A DNA stretch of 64,000 nucleotides from CALZKI01 sp045124055. GTDB taxonomy: Bacteria > Bacillota > Clostridia > Lachnospirales > Lachnospiraceae. Shown here in pieces: positions 38,702-48,246 of this stretch (positions are counted from its first letter, which is position 1; every line of letters begins with the position of its first letter). Where the stretch lies: NCBI GenBank assembly GCA_045124055.1, contig JBGVKZ010000011.1, positions 1 to 64,000 on the forward strand, read 5' to 3'. Both the position numbers and the translations under genes were made by a program. The notes beneath the pieces are model-generated. The model made no database searches and had not been told where the DNA came from. It saw only the letters and a program-made list of their open reading frames with translations.

Positions 38702-40081
38702 CTATTTTCCGATTAAATTTTCACCGATTTTTACAACATCTCCGGCACCCATAGTTATCAACAAATCGCCGTTGATACATTTTTCTAATAAAAAATTTTC
38801 AATTTCATCAAAAGAAGGGAAATAATAACATTTATGTCCCAGTTTTTCAATTTCTGCCTGTAAAGTTTTTGAACTGATACCTAAAGTATCCTTTTCTCTT
38901 GCGGCATAAATGTCTGCTAAAATAATATTTTCAGCCAAAGATAGTGCTTTGGCAAAATCTTCTAAAAAGGCTTTCGTTCTGGTGTAGGTATGTGGTTGAA
39001 ATACACACCATAGGTGGTTATGCGGGTAGTTTTCGGCAGCCTTTAAGGTTGCACGAATTTCTGTTGGGTGATGAGCGTAGTCATCAATGATGGTTACGCC
39101 TCCAATTTTTCCTTTATAATCAAAACGTCTATTGGTGCCGCCAAAGGCTTTCAAAGCTTCACTCGTAGTTTTGGCATCAATTCCCTCTAAATCTGCAAAG
39201 GCAATGGAAGCAAGAGCATTACTGATATTGTGCATTCCAGGTACGCTTAGGGAATAGGAAAGAACTTCGCCGTCCTTCTTATTGACAGTAAAGGTTGGAT
39301 AGCCATTTTCGTTGTATATGATGTTGGAAGCATAATAGTCGTCTGTTTCATTGAATCCATAAGTAACTACCTTACAAGATAAATCTTTGATAAGGTCCTT
39401 ATAGTTATCAATTTCACTATTGATAATTAATGTTCCATCTCCTGGCAATAAATTTGCAAAGCGATGGAAGGAATCTCGGATTTCATTGATATCTTTAAAG
39501 AAGTCTAAATGGTCTTCTTCTATATTTAATATGATGGCAGTTTTTGGGAAAAAGCTTAAGAAACTGTTGGTATATTCACAAGCTTCTGTTACAAAATATT
39601 TTCCTTGACCTACACGGATATTACCACCAATGGACTTATAAATTCCGCCAATCGATAAAGTTGGGTCAGTGTCGGCTTCTAATAATATTTCGGAAATCAT
39701 AGAAGTGGTTGTGGTTTTTCCGTGAGTTCCACTAATTGCCACAGGTAATTCGTAATTTTTCATAAGCTGCCCTAATAGCTGTGCACGGGATAATGTTGGA
39801 ATTTTTTTGTCTACCATAGCCTGCCATTCCGGATTATCTTCTTTAATGGCACTTGTATATACGATGACATCAATATCGTCAGTAATATTTTCGTAGCGTT
39901 GTCCATAAAATATAGTAGCTCCCTTTTTAATAAGGAGATCTGTCAGTTCAGATTGCTTCATATCAGAGCCGGATACGGTAAAGTTTTTATCCAACAGAAT
40001 TTCTGCAAGACCACTCATACTGATACCGCCGATGCCTATGAAATAAACGTGAACCGGATTGTCAAATTTTACCTGATACAT
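38702..40081 (-). CDS. murC: UDP-N-acetylmuramate-L-alanine ligase
   Basis: 459-residue peptidoglycan precursor enzyme adding L-Ala to UDP-MurNAc. N-terminal Rossmann region (HVYFIGIGGISMSGLAEILL), ATP-binding loop SGTHGKTTT near residue 110, central EACEYTNSFLSFFP and NIEEDHLDFF, and C-terminal DDYAHHPTEIRATL, all in order. ATG 40081 (AGAGG upstream) is preferred over TTG 40090. Divergent from glgC with its own promoter. Confidence 0.97.
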   Translation of the reverse strand: MYQVKFDNPVHVYFIGIGGISMSGLAEILLDKNFTVSGSDMKQSELTDLLIKKGATIFYGQRYENITDDIDVIVYTSAIKEDNPEWQAMVDKKIPTLSRAQLLGQLMKNYELPVAISGTHGKTTTTSMISEILLEADTDPTLSIGGIYKSIGGNIRVGQGKYFVTEACEYTNSFLSFFPKTAIILNIEEDHLDFFKDINEIRDSFHRFANLLPGDGTLIINSEIDNYKDLIKDLSCKVVTYGFNETDDYYASNIIYNENGYPTFTVNKKDGEVLSYSLSVPGMHNISNALASIAFADLEGIDAKTTSEALKAFGGTNRRFDYKGKIGGVTIIDDYAHHPTEIRATLKAAENYPHNHLWCVFQPHTYTRTKAFLEDFAKALSLAENIILADIYAAREKDTLGISSKTLQAEIEKLGHKCYYFPSFDEIENFLLEKCINGDLLITMGAGDVVKIGENLIGK

Positions 40082-40143
40082 AAGTCCCAACCTCTTTTAT
40101 AATTAATTTTGAAATTTCTTATAAAACAAAACCATTCTAATGT

Positions 40144-40172
40144 ATTATACGCACTTTGAGAAAAAAAACCAA
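40144..40172 (-). promoter_or_regulatory. Promoter of murC
   Basis: Minus strand TTGGTT (40167-40172), 17-nt spacer, perfect TATAAT (40144-40149). Confidence 0.7.
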
Positions 40173-40287
40173 TACCAGAAGGAATAATTTTTATAAGGGT
40201 TTCTAAAGGAATGTGCAAAAGTAACAAAGCGAGAGACAAAAATTCTGAAAAATTGTCAAAAATACCCATAAAATAGCGTTTCCAATA

Positions 40288-40316
40288 TTCACTTTTACAA
40301 AAATATATGTTATAAT
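40288..40316 (+). promoter_or_regulatory. Promoter of glgC
   Basis: TTCACT (40288-40293), 17-nt spacer, perfect TATAAT (40311-40316), about 40 bp before the start. Confidence 0.65.
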
Positions 40317-40357
40317 TTATTAACCCACAAGGGAATATTCTGACAAGAGGTAAGAAC

Positions 40358-41632
40358 ATGATTAAAAAAGAGATGATAGCTATGCTTTTGGCGGGCGGAC
40401 AAGGAAGCCGACTTGGAGTGTTGACCTCTAAGGTTGCGAAACCCGCAGTGGCATTTGGGGGGAAATATCGTATTATTGATTTCCCGCTAAGTAATTGTAT
40501 AAATTCAGGGGTAGATACGGTTGGTGTATTGACCCAGTATCAACCACTTAGGTTGAATACACATATCGGCATTGGAATTCCGTGGGATTTGGACCGTAAT
40601 ATTGGCGGTGTTACCATTCTACCACCCTATGAAAAGAGCCAGAATAGTGAATGGTATACAGGAACAGCCAATGCGATTTATCAAAATATAGATTATATGG
40701 AGAGCTTTAATCCGGATTATGTATTAATCTTATCCGGCGACCACATCTATAAGATGGATTATGAAGCAATGTTAGAATTTCATAAGAGGAATGGTTCTGA
40801 CGTAACGATTGCGGTTATGCCTGTTCCTATGGAGGAAGCAAGCCGCTTTGGTATTATGATTACAGACGATAATCGTAAAATTTGTGATTTTGAAGAAAAA
40901 CCGGAAAATCCGCGAAGTAACTTGGCTTCAATGGGTATTTACATATTCAGTTGGAAGACTCTTAAGGCAGCTTTGATAGCCAATGCAGAGCAATCTGGTT
41001 TGGATTTTGGTAAACACATTATTCCTTTCTGTCACGCACAGAATAAGGCGATGTATGCATATGAATTTAACGGCTACTGGAAGGATGTAGGAACGCTGCA
41101 TTCTTACTGGATGGCAAATATGGAGCTGATAGATTTGGTTCCGGATTTTAACTTATACGAAGAATATTGGAAAATTTATACAAAAAGTCAGGCGTTACCA
41201 CCCCAGTATTTCTCTTACGACAGTGTCGTAGAACGGAGTATCGTAGGGGAGGGCAGTGAAATATATGGTCAGGTATATAATTCCGTAATTGGTTGTGGAG
41301 TAACAATCGGCAAGGGTACGGTAATTAGAGATTCTATTATTATGAATGAAACCGTTATTGGTGAAAATTGTGAAGTGTATAAAGGAATCATTGCAGAAAA
41401 TGTAGTCCTTGGTAATTATGTAAAATTGGGTATTGGCGAGGAAGCTCCAAATGAAAGGGACCCACATATTTACACTCACGGTATTGTGACGATTGGTGAA
41501 AAGAGCATCATTCCTGATGGAATTAGTATAGGTAAGAATTCCGTAGTTTCAGGGGTTACAACCTACGAAGATTATGAGAATAATTATCTCCCAAGTGGAA
41601 AAGCATTGTTGAAAGCAGGTGGAGAGAAATGA
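40358..41632 (+). CDS. glgC: Glucose-1-phosphate adenylyltransferase, catalytic subunit
   Basis: 424-residue ADP-glucose pyrophosphorylase for glycogen synthesis. N-terminal nucleotidyltransferase domain with AMLLAGGQGSRLGVLTSKVAKPAVAFGGKYRI, the substrate region FEEKPENPRS, and a C-terminal left-handed beta helix of hexapeptide repeats (about 290-400). GlgC carries the catalytic residues that GlgD lacks. AAGAGG site; overlaps glgD by 4 bp. Confidence 0.96.
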   Translation: MIKKEMIAMLLAGGQGSRLGVLTSKVAKPAVAFGGKYRIIDFPLSNCINSGVDTVGVLTQYQPLRLNTHIGIGIPWDLDRNIGGVTILPPYEKSQNSEWYTGTANAIYQNIDYMESFNPDYVLILSGDHIYKMDYEAMLEFHKRNGSDVTIAVMPVPMEEASRFGIMITDDNRKICDFEEKPENPRSNLASMGIYIFSWKTLKAALIANAEQSGLDFGKHIIPFCHAQNKAMYAYEFNGYWKDVGTLHSYWMANMELIDLVPDFNLYEEYWKIYTKSQALPPQYFSYDSVVERSIVGEGSEIYGQVYNSVIGCGVTIGKGTVIRDSIIMNETVIGENCEVYKGIIAENVVLGNYVKLGIGEEAPNERDPHIYTHGIVTIGEKSIIPDGISIGKNSVVSGVTTYEDYENNYLPSGKALLKAGGEK

Positions 41633-42747
41633 GAGCAGTAGGAATTATTTTAGCCGGTGGCAACAACCATAGAATGAAAGAGTTGTCTCAAAAAAGAGCC
41701 ATAGCAGCCATGCCTATTGCAGGCAGTTATCGAAGCATCGACTTTGCACTAAGTAATATGTCAAACTCACATATTCAGCAAGTGGCAGTTATGACGCAGT
41801 ACAATGCTGGAAGCTTAAATGACCACTTAAATTCATCGAAATGGTGGGATTTTGGACGCAAGCAAGGCGGTTTAACTGTATTTACACCAAGTATGACCAG
41901 TGAAAATAGTTTCTGGTATAGAGGTACAGCAGATGCTATTTATCAAAATCTTGCATATTTGAAAAACTGTCACGAACCATATGTAGTCATTGCATCCGGA
42001 GATTGTGTCTACAAGATGGACTATAATAAGGTGCTGGAATACCATATTAATAAGCAGGCAGATTTCACAATCGTTGTAAAAGAAATGCCCGCAGAAGTAA
42101 ATGTAGAGCGATTTGGAACTATACAGATGGACGCGGATAATCGAATTACCGGTTTTGAAGAAAAACCGATTGTTGCAAAATCGAATACAATTTCCTGTGG
42201 TATTTATGTAGTTCGTAGAAGACAGTTAATTGATCTGATTGAGCAAAGTGCAGAAGAAGGCAGATTTGATTTAGTAAAAGACATTCTAATTCGTTTTAAA
42301 GATATGAAACGAATATACGGTTATAAAATGGAAGGCTACTGGCAGAATATAGCCACAGTAGAAGACTATTTTCATACCAATATGGATTTCCTTAAGAAAG
42401 AGATTCGAGACTTTTTCTTTAGAGAATATCCGGACATCTACACGAAGGTAGATGATTTACCACCAGCCAAGTACAATTATGGTGTACAGGTGAAAAACAG
42501 TTTGGTCGGTAGTGGCTGTATCGTAAATGGTACTATCGAAGATTCTGTTGTATTTAAGAAAGCATACATTGGTAATAATTGTTACATCAAGAACTCAATT
42601 ATTATGAATGATGTGTATATAGCAGATAATTGTCACATTGAGAACTGTATCGTAGAAAGTCATGGTACAATTCGCGAAAATTCATACTTCAAGGGAGAAG
42701 ACGGAATCAGAATTCTAATTGAAAAAAATGACAGATATGTAATTTGA
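41629..42747 (+). CDS. glgD: Glucose-1-phosphate adenylyltransferase, GlgD subunit
   Basis: 372-residue regulatory or stabilising paralogue of GlgC, typical of Firmicutes. It has ILAGGNNHRMKELSQKRAIAAMPI, where the usual G-x-G-x-R-L pattern of catalytic subunits is altered, and C-terminal hexapeptide repeats. ATGA overlap with glgC implies a fixed ratio. It usually increases activity of GlgC. Confidence 0.94.
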   Translation: MRAVGIILAGGNNHRMKELSQKRAIAAMPIAGSYRSIDFALSNMSNSHIQQVAVMTQYNAGSLNDHLNSSKWWDFGRKQGGLTVFTPSMTSENSFWYRGTADAIYQNLAYLKNCHEPYVVIASGDCVYKMDYNKVLEYHINKQADFTIVVKEMPAEVNVERFGTIQMDADNRITGFEEKPIVAKSNTISCGIYVVRRRQLIDLIEQSAEEGRFDLVKDILIRFKDMKRIYGYKMEGYWQNIATVEDYFHTNMDFLKKEIRDFFFREYPDIYTKVDDLPPAKYNYGVQVKNSLVGSGCIVNGTIEDSVVFKKAYIGNNCYIKNSIIMNDVYIADNCHIENCIVESHGTIRENSYFKGEDGIRILIEKNDRYVI

Positions 42748-42803
42748 CATCTTGGGAAAAACAAAGCACAAAGGGGATAACCAAAAAGCAGGGGGGCAAC
42801 CGG

Positions 42804-43073
42804 ATGAAAGTTACAGATGTAAGGGTTCGTAAGATTACAAATGAAGGTAAGATGAAGGCAGTAGTTTCTATTACGCTTGATGATGAGTTTGTAGTACATG
42901 ATATCAAGGTAATTGAGGGTGAAAAAGGTTTATTCATTGCTATGCCAAGTAAAAAGGGGAATGATGGTGAGTACCGAGATATTGCTCACCCAATATCTGC
43001 GACAACCAGAGCAGAAGTGCAAAGGTTAATTTTAGAGAAGTATGAACAGACAATCAAAGAAATGGAAAGCTAG
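42804..43073 (+). CDS. spoVG: Septation/RNA-binding regulator SpoVG
   Basis: 89-residue SpoVG: MKVTDVRVRKITNEGKMKAV, DDEFVVHDIKVIEG, GLFIAMPSKKGNDGEYRDIAHPI, the most conserved segment of the family. SpoVG proteins bind nucleic acids and affect septation, sporulation and virulence gene expression. ATG 42804 follows AGGGGGG; an upstream start at 42744 is rejected. It lies between glgD and a terminator. Confidence 0.95.
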   Translation: MKVTDVRVRKITNEGKMKAVVSITLDDEFVVHDIKVIEGEKGLFIAMPSKKGNDGEYRDIAHPISATTRAEVQRLILEKYEQTIKEMES

Positions 43074-43110
43074 AAATATAAAAATTTCTCGGAAAATCTT
43101 CTAGCTAAAA

Positions 43111-43150
43111 GAAAGAGAATTCGCTTAAAAGTAGCGGATTCTCTTTCTTT
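43111..43150 (+). terminator. Terminator of spoVG
   Basis: 15-bp stem GAAAGAGAATTCGCT/AGCGGATTCTCTTTC (one G-U pair; 43111-43125 with 43133-43147), followed by TTTGTG. Confidence 0.8.
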
Positions 43151-43244
43151 GTGTCAAAAGGAAAATCTTTTTTTCTTACATCACTTATGCTATGATAGGC
43201 ATAGCGTTCAAAATGCTTTAGAAAAATATGGAGGCTTATTCTAT

Positions 43245-43823
43245 ATGTATATAATTGTAGGTTTAGGAAACCCCAAAAAAGAATATGATAATACAAGACA
43301 CAATATAGGGTTTGATGTTATAGATGTATTGGCAGACAAAAATAGAATTGGTGTGTCAGAAAAGAAACATAAGGCACTAATTGGAAAGGGAATCATTGCC
43401 GGACAAAAAGTCGTGTTGGTAAAACCTCAAACTTTTATGAATTTGAGCGGCGAATCCGTACGAGAAGTCATAGACTATTACAAGATAGATGAGGAAAGTG
43501 AATTGATAGTAATTTCTGATGATATCAGTTTAGATGTGGGGCAGCTTCGCATTCGAAAAAAAGGTAGTGCGGGGGGACATAATGGGCTGAAAAATATTAT
43601 TCTGCACCTAGGTCATGACAAGTTCCAAAGAATTAAAATGGGTGTCGGTGAGAAACCGAAAAATTATGATTTGGCTGACTATGTGCTGGGACATTTTTCC
43701 AAAGAAGAAAGAGTAGTTATGGACGAAAGCGTATTAGATGCCTGTAAAGCAATCGAAATGATGATAAATGAAGATACAGATGGTGCTATGAACCTTTATA
43801 ACAAAAAGAAAAGTGAGTCATAG
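43245..43823 (+). CDS. pth: Peptidyl-tRNA hydrolase
   Basis: 192-residue enzyme releasing peptides from peptidyl-tRNA. Family motifs: MYIIVGLGNPKKEYDNTRHNIGF with catalytic His in TRHN, KPQTFMNLSGESV, ISDDISLDVGQLRIRKKGSAGGHNGLK. ATG 43245 follows GGAGG; an upstream in-frame start at 43149 is rejected. Upstream of mfd as is common in Firmicutes. Confidence 0.97.
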   Translation: MYIIVGLGNPKKEYDNTRHNIGFDVIDVLADKNRIGVSEKKHKALIGKGIIAGQKVVLVKPQTFMNLSGESVREVIDYYKIDEESELIVISDDISLDVGQLRIRKKGSAGGHNGLKNIILHLGHDKFQRIKMGVGEKPKNYDLADYVLGHFSKEERVVMDESVLDACKAIEMMINEDTDGAMNLYNKKKSES

Positions 43824-43864
43824 CCTTTCTATATAAATCAAAATGTTAAAGTGAGGTAAGAAAA

Positions 43865-46800
43865 GTGAAGTTTTTAACTGCACCAATGCAGGAAATGATG
43901 GCATTTGAAGAAGCCACAAAGTTACTTGCGAAAAAAGAAGTAAATATTGGTTTTTCGGGTTTGTCTGACAGTTCAAAACTTCATATGACATTTGGACTTG
44001 CCGAAAAATTCCGTAATAAGCTGATTATTACATATAGTGATATGAAGGCAAGAGAGATATACGAAGAATACCGATTTTATGAACGAATGACTGTTAGTTA
44101 TCCGGCAAAAGACCTGATTTTTTATCAGGCAGATATCCACGGAAATGAACTGATAAAAGAACGTGTAAAAACTTTGCGGAGAATTGTAGAAGGAAGACCG
44201 GTTACAGTGGTAACCACCTTTGATAGTTTAATGACCCCGCAAGTGCCACTTTCCATCTGGAAAGCTCATATTTTGAAAATCTGTAAAGGTGGAGCAATAG
44301 AGGAAAAAAATCTGGCGACTCGTCTTGTGAATATGGGCTATGAGAAAAATTATCAGGTAGAAGCACCGGGGCAGTTTAGTATTCGAGGCGGAATTTTAGA
44401 TATTTTTGATTTGACAGAAGAAAATCCATATCGAATTGAGCTTTGGGGAGATGAAGTGGAATCTATCCGTAGCTTTGACATTTTAAGTCAGCGTTCCATT
44501 GAGAAGTTGGAGTCTGTGTCAATATATCCTGCCACAGAATTGGTATTAAGAAGTAAGGATAGAGAAGAAGGACTTGCTAAAATTCAACAAGAATGCAAAG
44601 AAACGGCAGCAAAGTTCCGAAAAAGAGGCAAACCAGAGGAAGCGACCCGATTGGAAAAGCAAATTGCCGGTCTATTAGAGCAAATTGAATTTCAAGCGAG
44701 TGCTAATTTGGATGGATACATCCATTATTTTTATGAATATACAGACTCGTTTTTAGATTTTTTTGAAAAAGAAAATTCCATTGTTGTTTTAGATGAGCCG
44801 GTTAGAATAAGAGAACATGCAAGTGCGGTGGAATTGGAATTTCGTGAGAGTATGATGCACCGAATGGAAAAAGGGTATCTGTTACCAAAACAGATGAACC
44901 TTTTATTTAGTGTGGAAGAAACTGCGGCACATATTATGGGAAGAAGAAGCCTGTCTGTTATGGCACTGGATATGAAGAATCCAATCATTAAAGCGGAACA
45001 TAAATTTGATATTATAGCAAAAAGCATTTCTTCCTACAACAATAGCTTTGAGGCTTTAGTAAAAGATTTAGAAAAATATCGAAAAAATGGATATCGCATT
45101 GTTATTTTATCTGGTTCAAGAAGTAGAGCTATGCGTCTTGCAAATAATTTACAGGATATGGAAATTCCTGCATTTTTTTCTGAGAATCCAATGCGTACCT
45201 TAAATCCTGGCGAAGTGATGACTTATTATGGCTCGATTCACAAGGGATTTGAGTATCCTCTTATCAAATTGGTTGTTATCAGTGAAAGTGACATTTTTGC
45301 GGCAGAAAAGAAAAAGAAGAAACATAAGACCCAATACGAAGGTCAGAAAATACAGAATTTTACAGATTTAAAAGTTGGCGACTATGTGGTTCATGAGCAT
45401 CATGGACTTGGAATTTACCGTGGAATAGAAAAGGTAGAGGTAGACAAAGTTGCCAAAGATTATATGAAAATTGAGTATCGAGATGGTGGCAATCTGTATG
45501 TACTTGCTACCGGTTTTTCCGTCATCCAAAAATATGCCTCCAGCGATGCAAAGAAACCCAAAATCAATAAATTGGGTAGTAAAGAGTGGTCGAATACCAA
45601 GTCCAAAGTGCGTGGGGCAGTCAATGAGGTAGCCAAGGATTTGGTACAGCTTTATGCCATAAGGCAGCAAAAAGAAGGCTATCCTTTTTCAAAAGATACG
45701 GTTTGGCAAAAGGAATTTGAAGAAATGTTCCCATTTGAAGAAACTGCTGACCAGTTATCTGCCATCGAGGATACAAAAAAAGATATGGAAAGTACCAAAA
45801 TTATGGACCGACTTATTTGTGGTGATGTTGGCTATGGTAAGACAGAAGTGGCTATTCGAGCGGCTTTCAAGGCAGTGCAGGAGGGAAAACAGGTGGTGGT
45901 TTTAGTGCCCACTACTATTTTGGCACAACAGCATTACAACACCTTTTCCCAGCGAATGAAGGATTTTCCAATTCGTGTGGATTTACTTTCCAGATTTAGA
46001 ACTCAGGCAGAAGTAAAAAGAACTTTGACCGATTTACAAAAGGGATTTGTGGATATTGTTATCGGAACACATAGAGTGTTGTCTGATGATGTGAAATTTA
46101 AGGATTTAGGGCTTTTAGTCATCGATGAAGAACAGCGTTTTGGGGTGGCTCACAAGGAAAAAATAAAAAAGATGAAAGAAAATATTGATGTGCTTACTTT
46201 GACAGCAACGCCAATTCCAAGGACCCTTCATATGAGCCTCATTGGAATTCGCGATATGAGTGTTTTAGAAGAAGCACCCAATGACAGAATGCCCATTCAG
46301 ACGTATGTAATGGAATATAATGAAGAAATGGTTCGTGAAGCGATAGTCAGGGAATTATCCAGAAATGGTCAGGTTTACTATGTGTATAACAGAGTTAACA
46401 ATATTTCGGAAGTGGCAGCAGCCTTGGAAGAACTTGTGCCGGAGGCGAATGTGGCTTATGCTCACGGACAGATGAAAGAATCGGAACTGGAAAAAATAAT
46501 GCTTCAGTTTATTGAGGGAGAAATTGATGTATTGGTGTCTACAACGATAATTGAAACTGGTTTGGATATTCCAAATGTCAATACAATGATTATTCACGAT
46601 TCTGATACACTGGGCTTATCGCAGCTTTACCAGTTGAGAGGGCGTGTAGGTCGTTCTAACAAAAATGCCTATGCATTTTTGATGTATAAAAGAAATAGAA
46701 TGCTCAAGGAAGTCGCTGAAAAACGTTTGCAGGCAATTAAAGAATTTACAGATTTAGGAAGTGGATTTAAAATTGCTATGCGGGATTTGGAAATTCGTGG

Positions 46801-47389
46801 AGCAGGAAATTTACTTGGAAAAGTTCAGCACGGACATATGGAAGCTGTAGGATATGATTTATATTGTAAAATGTTGAATGAAGCCGTGAAAAAAGAAAAG
46901 GGTATTGAAACCATAGAAGATTTTAACACAACCATTGATTTAGATGTAGACGCTTTTATTCCAAACGAGTATATTATGAATGAGTATCAAAAACTGGATA
47001 TTTATAAGCGTATAGCCAGTTGTGGCAATAGTCAGGAATGCGACGATATGTATGATGAAATGAAAGATCGTTTTGGCAATGTGCCAAAGTCTGCGGATAA
47101 TCTTCTTAGAATTTCACGTATTCGACTGAAAGCACATAAACTATATGTATCGGAATTGAAGGGAAAAAATGGAGAAATTCGCATCATAATGCACAAGGAT
47201 GCGAAAATCAAAGTGGAAAATATACCGATGTTTTTGCAAAGACATAAGAAAGAGCTTGAGTTTCAGGCGGCAGGTGTGCCAACGTTCTTTTTTAAATATA
47301 TTAAGACAGGTATTGTAGAGAAAGACGCAGAAAACCTGCTGTTATATACGAATAGTTTACTAGATGAGATGGAGGAAATGTTGCTATGA
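43865..47389 (+). CDS. mfd: Transcription-repair coupling factor
   Basis: 1174-residue DNA translocase that removes stalled RNA polymerase and recruits UvrAB. Order of domains: UvrB-homology region (about 1-330), RNA-polymerase-interacting CarD-like domain (about 495-560, VGDYVVHEHHGLGIYRG), helicase core with Walker A GDVGYGKTE near 653-661, DEEQRFGV, TATPIPRTLHM and the QLRGRVGRS motif, then TRCF domain (about 990-1110). A GTG start with GAGGTAAG upstream. Overlaps the amidohydrolase gene by 4 bp. Confidence 0.97.
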   Translation: MKFLTAPMQEMMAFEEATKLLAKKEVNIGFSGLSDSSKLHMTFGLAEKFRNKLIITYSDMKAREIYEEYRFYERMTVSYPAKDLIFYQADIHGNELIKERVKTLRRIVEGRPVTVVTTFDSLMTPQVPLSIWKAHILKICKGGAIEEKNLATRLVNMGYEKNYQVEAPGQFSIRGGILDIFDLTEENPYRIELWGDEVESIRSFDILSQRSIEKLESVSIYPATELVLRSKDREEGLAKIQQECKETAAKFRKRGKPEEATRLEKQIAGLLEQIEFQASANLDGYIHYFYEYTDSFLDFFEKENSIVVLDEPVRIREHASAVELEFRESMMHRMEKGYLLPKQMNLLFSVEETAAHIMGRRSLSVMALDMKNPIIKAEHKFDIIAKSISSYNNSFEALVKDLEKYRKNGYRIVILSGSRSRAMRLANNLQDMEIPAFFSENPMRTLNPGEVMTYYGSIHKGFEYPLIKLVVISESDIFAAEKKKKKHKTQYEGQKIQNFTDLKVGDYVVHEHHGLGIYRGIEKVEVDKVAKDYMKIEYRDGGNLYVLATGFSVIQKYASSDAKKPKINKLGSKEWSNTKSKVRGAVNEVAKDLVQLYAIRQQKEGYPFSKDTVWQKEFEEMFPFEETADQLSAIEDTKKDMESTKIMDRLICGDVGYGKTEVAIRAAFKAVQEGKQVVVLVPTTILAQQHYNTFSQRMKDFPIRVDLLSRFRTQAEVKRTLTDLQKGFVDIVIGTHRVLSDDVKFKDLGLLVIDEEQRFGVAHKEKIKKMKENIDVLTLTATPIPRTLHMSLIGIRDMSVLEEAPNDRMPIQTYVMEYNEEMVREAIVRELSRNGQVYYVYNRVNNISEVAAALEELVPEANVAYAHGQMKESELEKIMLQFIEGEIDVLVSTTIIETGLDIPNVNTMIIHDSDTLGLSQLYQLRGRVGRSNKNAYAFLMYKRNRMLKEVAEKRLQAIKEFTDLGSGFKIAMRDLEIRGAGNLLGKVQHGHMEAVGYDLYCKMLNEAVKKEKGIETIEDFNTTIDLDVDAFIPNEYIMNEYQKLDIYKRIASCGNSQECDDMYDEMKDRFGNVPKSADNLLRISRIRLKAHKLYVSELKGKNGEIRIIMHKDAKIKVENIPMFLQRHKKELEFQAAGVPTFFFKYIKTGIVEKDAENLLLYTNSLLDEMEEMLL

Positions 47390-48195
47390 TAATTGATGCA
47401 CATGTTCATATTGGTGGAGATAATGTAGGATTTGCAATGACAGAAGAAACTGTTCTGGAATCTATGAGAAAATACAACATAGATGTTTGTATTATTTCTA
47501 ATGGGGACTCTGGAGAATACGGACATGAATTAGAACGTTTACCAGAGGAACTTTCAGTGGACCAGAAAACTTCTCTGAAAAGAGCAATCGATTTTGCAAA
47601 AAAAAATGAAGGAAGAATCTATGCTGGATTTTGGTGCAAACCACACCATGAAAAAGTGGACGAAGAAATCGAGAAAATGATTGCGGAAAATAGGAAGGTT
47701 TTAGTGGCATTGAAAGTACACCCATATCATTCTAACCTTGCCTTTGATGATGAGAAAATGGTTCCCTATCTGGATTTGGCAGTAAAATATAATTTGCCAG
47801 TTATCGTGCATACGGGGAGTAGCTATAATGATAGTCCTGAAAGAGTTTACAATATGGCAATAAAATATCCAAATCTAAAATTTATTATGGCACATATGGG
47901 ACTTGGAACTGACAATCAGTTGGCAATAAATTTTATGGCAAAAGCAGATAATCTATATGCCGATACGGCTTGGGTTCCAGTAAGTACAACCGTAGAAGTT
48001 ATCAAACGTTATGGAAGTAAACGCGTTATGTTTGGTACAGATAGTCCGATTGATGGCGTAGACACATATTATTGTAATAAAGAAGGGCAACCTAGTCTTT
48101 ATAGACAATATTTTGGACAGTTAAAGGACATAATTTCACAGGAGGATTACGAAAATCTGATGTGTAATACTGCCAAAGAGGTATTTGGTATTTAG
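47386..48195 (+). CDS. Amidohydrolase_2-family metal-dependent hydrolase
   Basis: 269-residue TIM-barrel protein. Metal ligands are visible: DAHVHIGGDN at residue 4, the HTGSS and AHMGLG strands and terminal GTDSPI. This family includes aminocarboxymuconate-semialdehyde-decarboxylase-like enzymes and dihydroorotase-like hydrolases; the substrate cannot be told. It is coupled to mfd by an ATGA overlap, a pairing that may be due to transcript economy. Confidence 0.85.
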   Translation: MIIDAHVHIGGDNVGFAMTEETVLESMRKYNIDVCIISNGDSGEYGHELERLPEELSVDQKTSLKRAIDFAKKNEGRIYAGFWCKPHHEKVDEEIEKMIAENRKVLVALKVHPYHSNLAFDDEKMVPYLDLAVKYNLPVIVHTGSSYNDSPERVYNMAIKYPNLKFIMAHMGLGTDNQLAINFMAKADNLYADTAWVPVSTTVEVIKRYGSKRVMFGTDSPIDGVDTYYCNKEGQPSLYRQYFGQLKDIISQEDYENLMCNTAKEVFGI

Positions 48196-48246
48196 TGTTT
48201 TGGTAGAAAGCTAGCTCCAAAAGGAGTATGAAAGGATAGAAAAAAG

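Noticed and set aside
40069..40359. Minus-strand 96-codon open frame overlapping the murC start and the glgC promoter
   Set aside because: No good ribosome site, overlaps two recognised promoters and murC; hydrophobic composition follows from AT-rich non-coding DNA.
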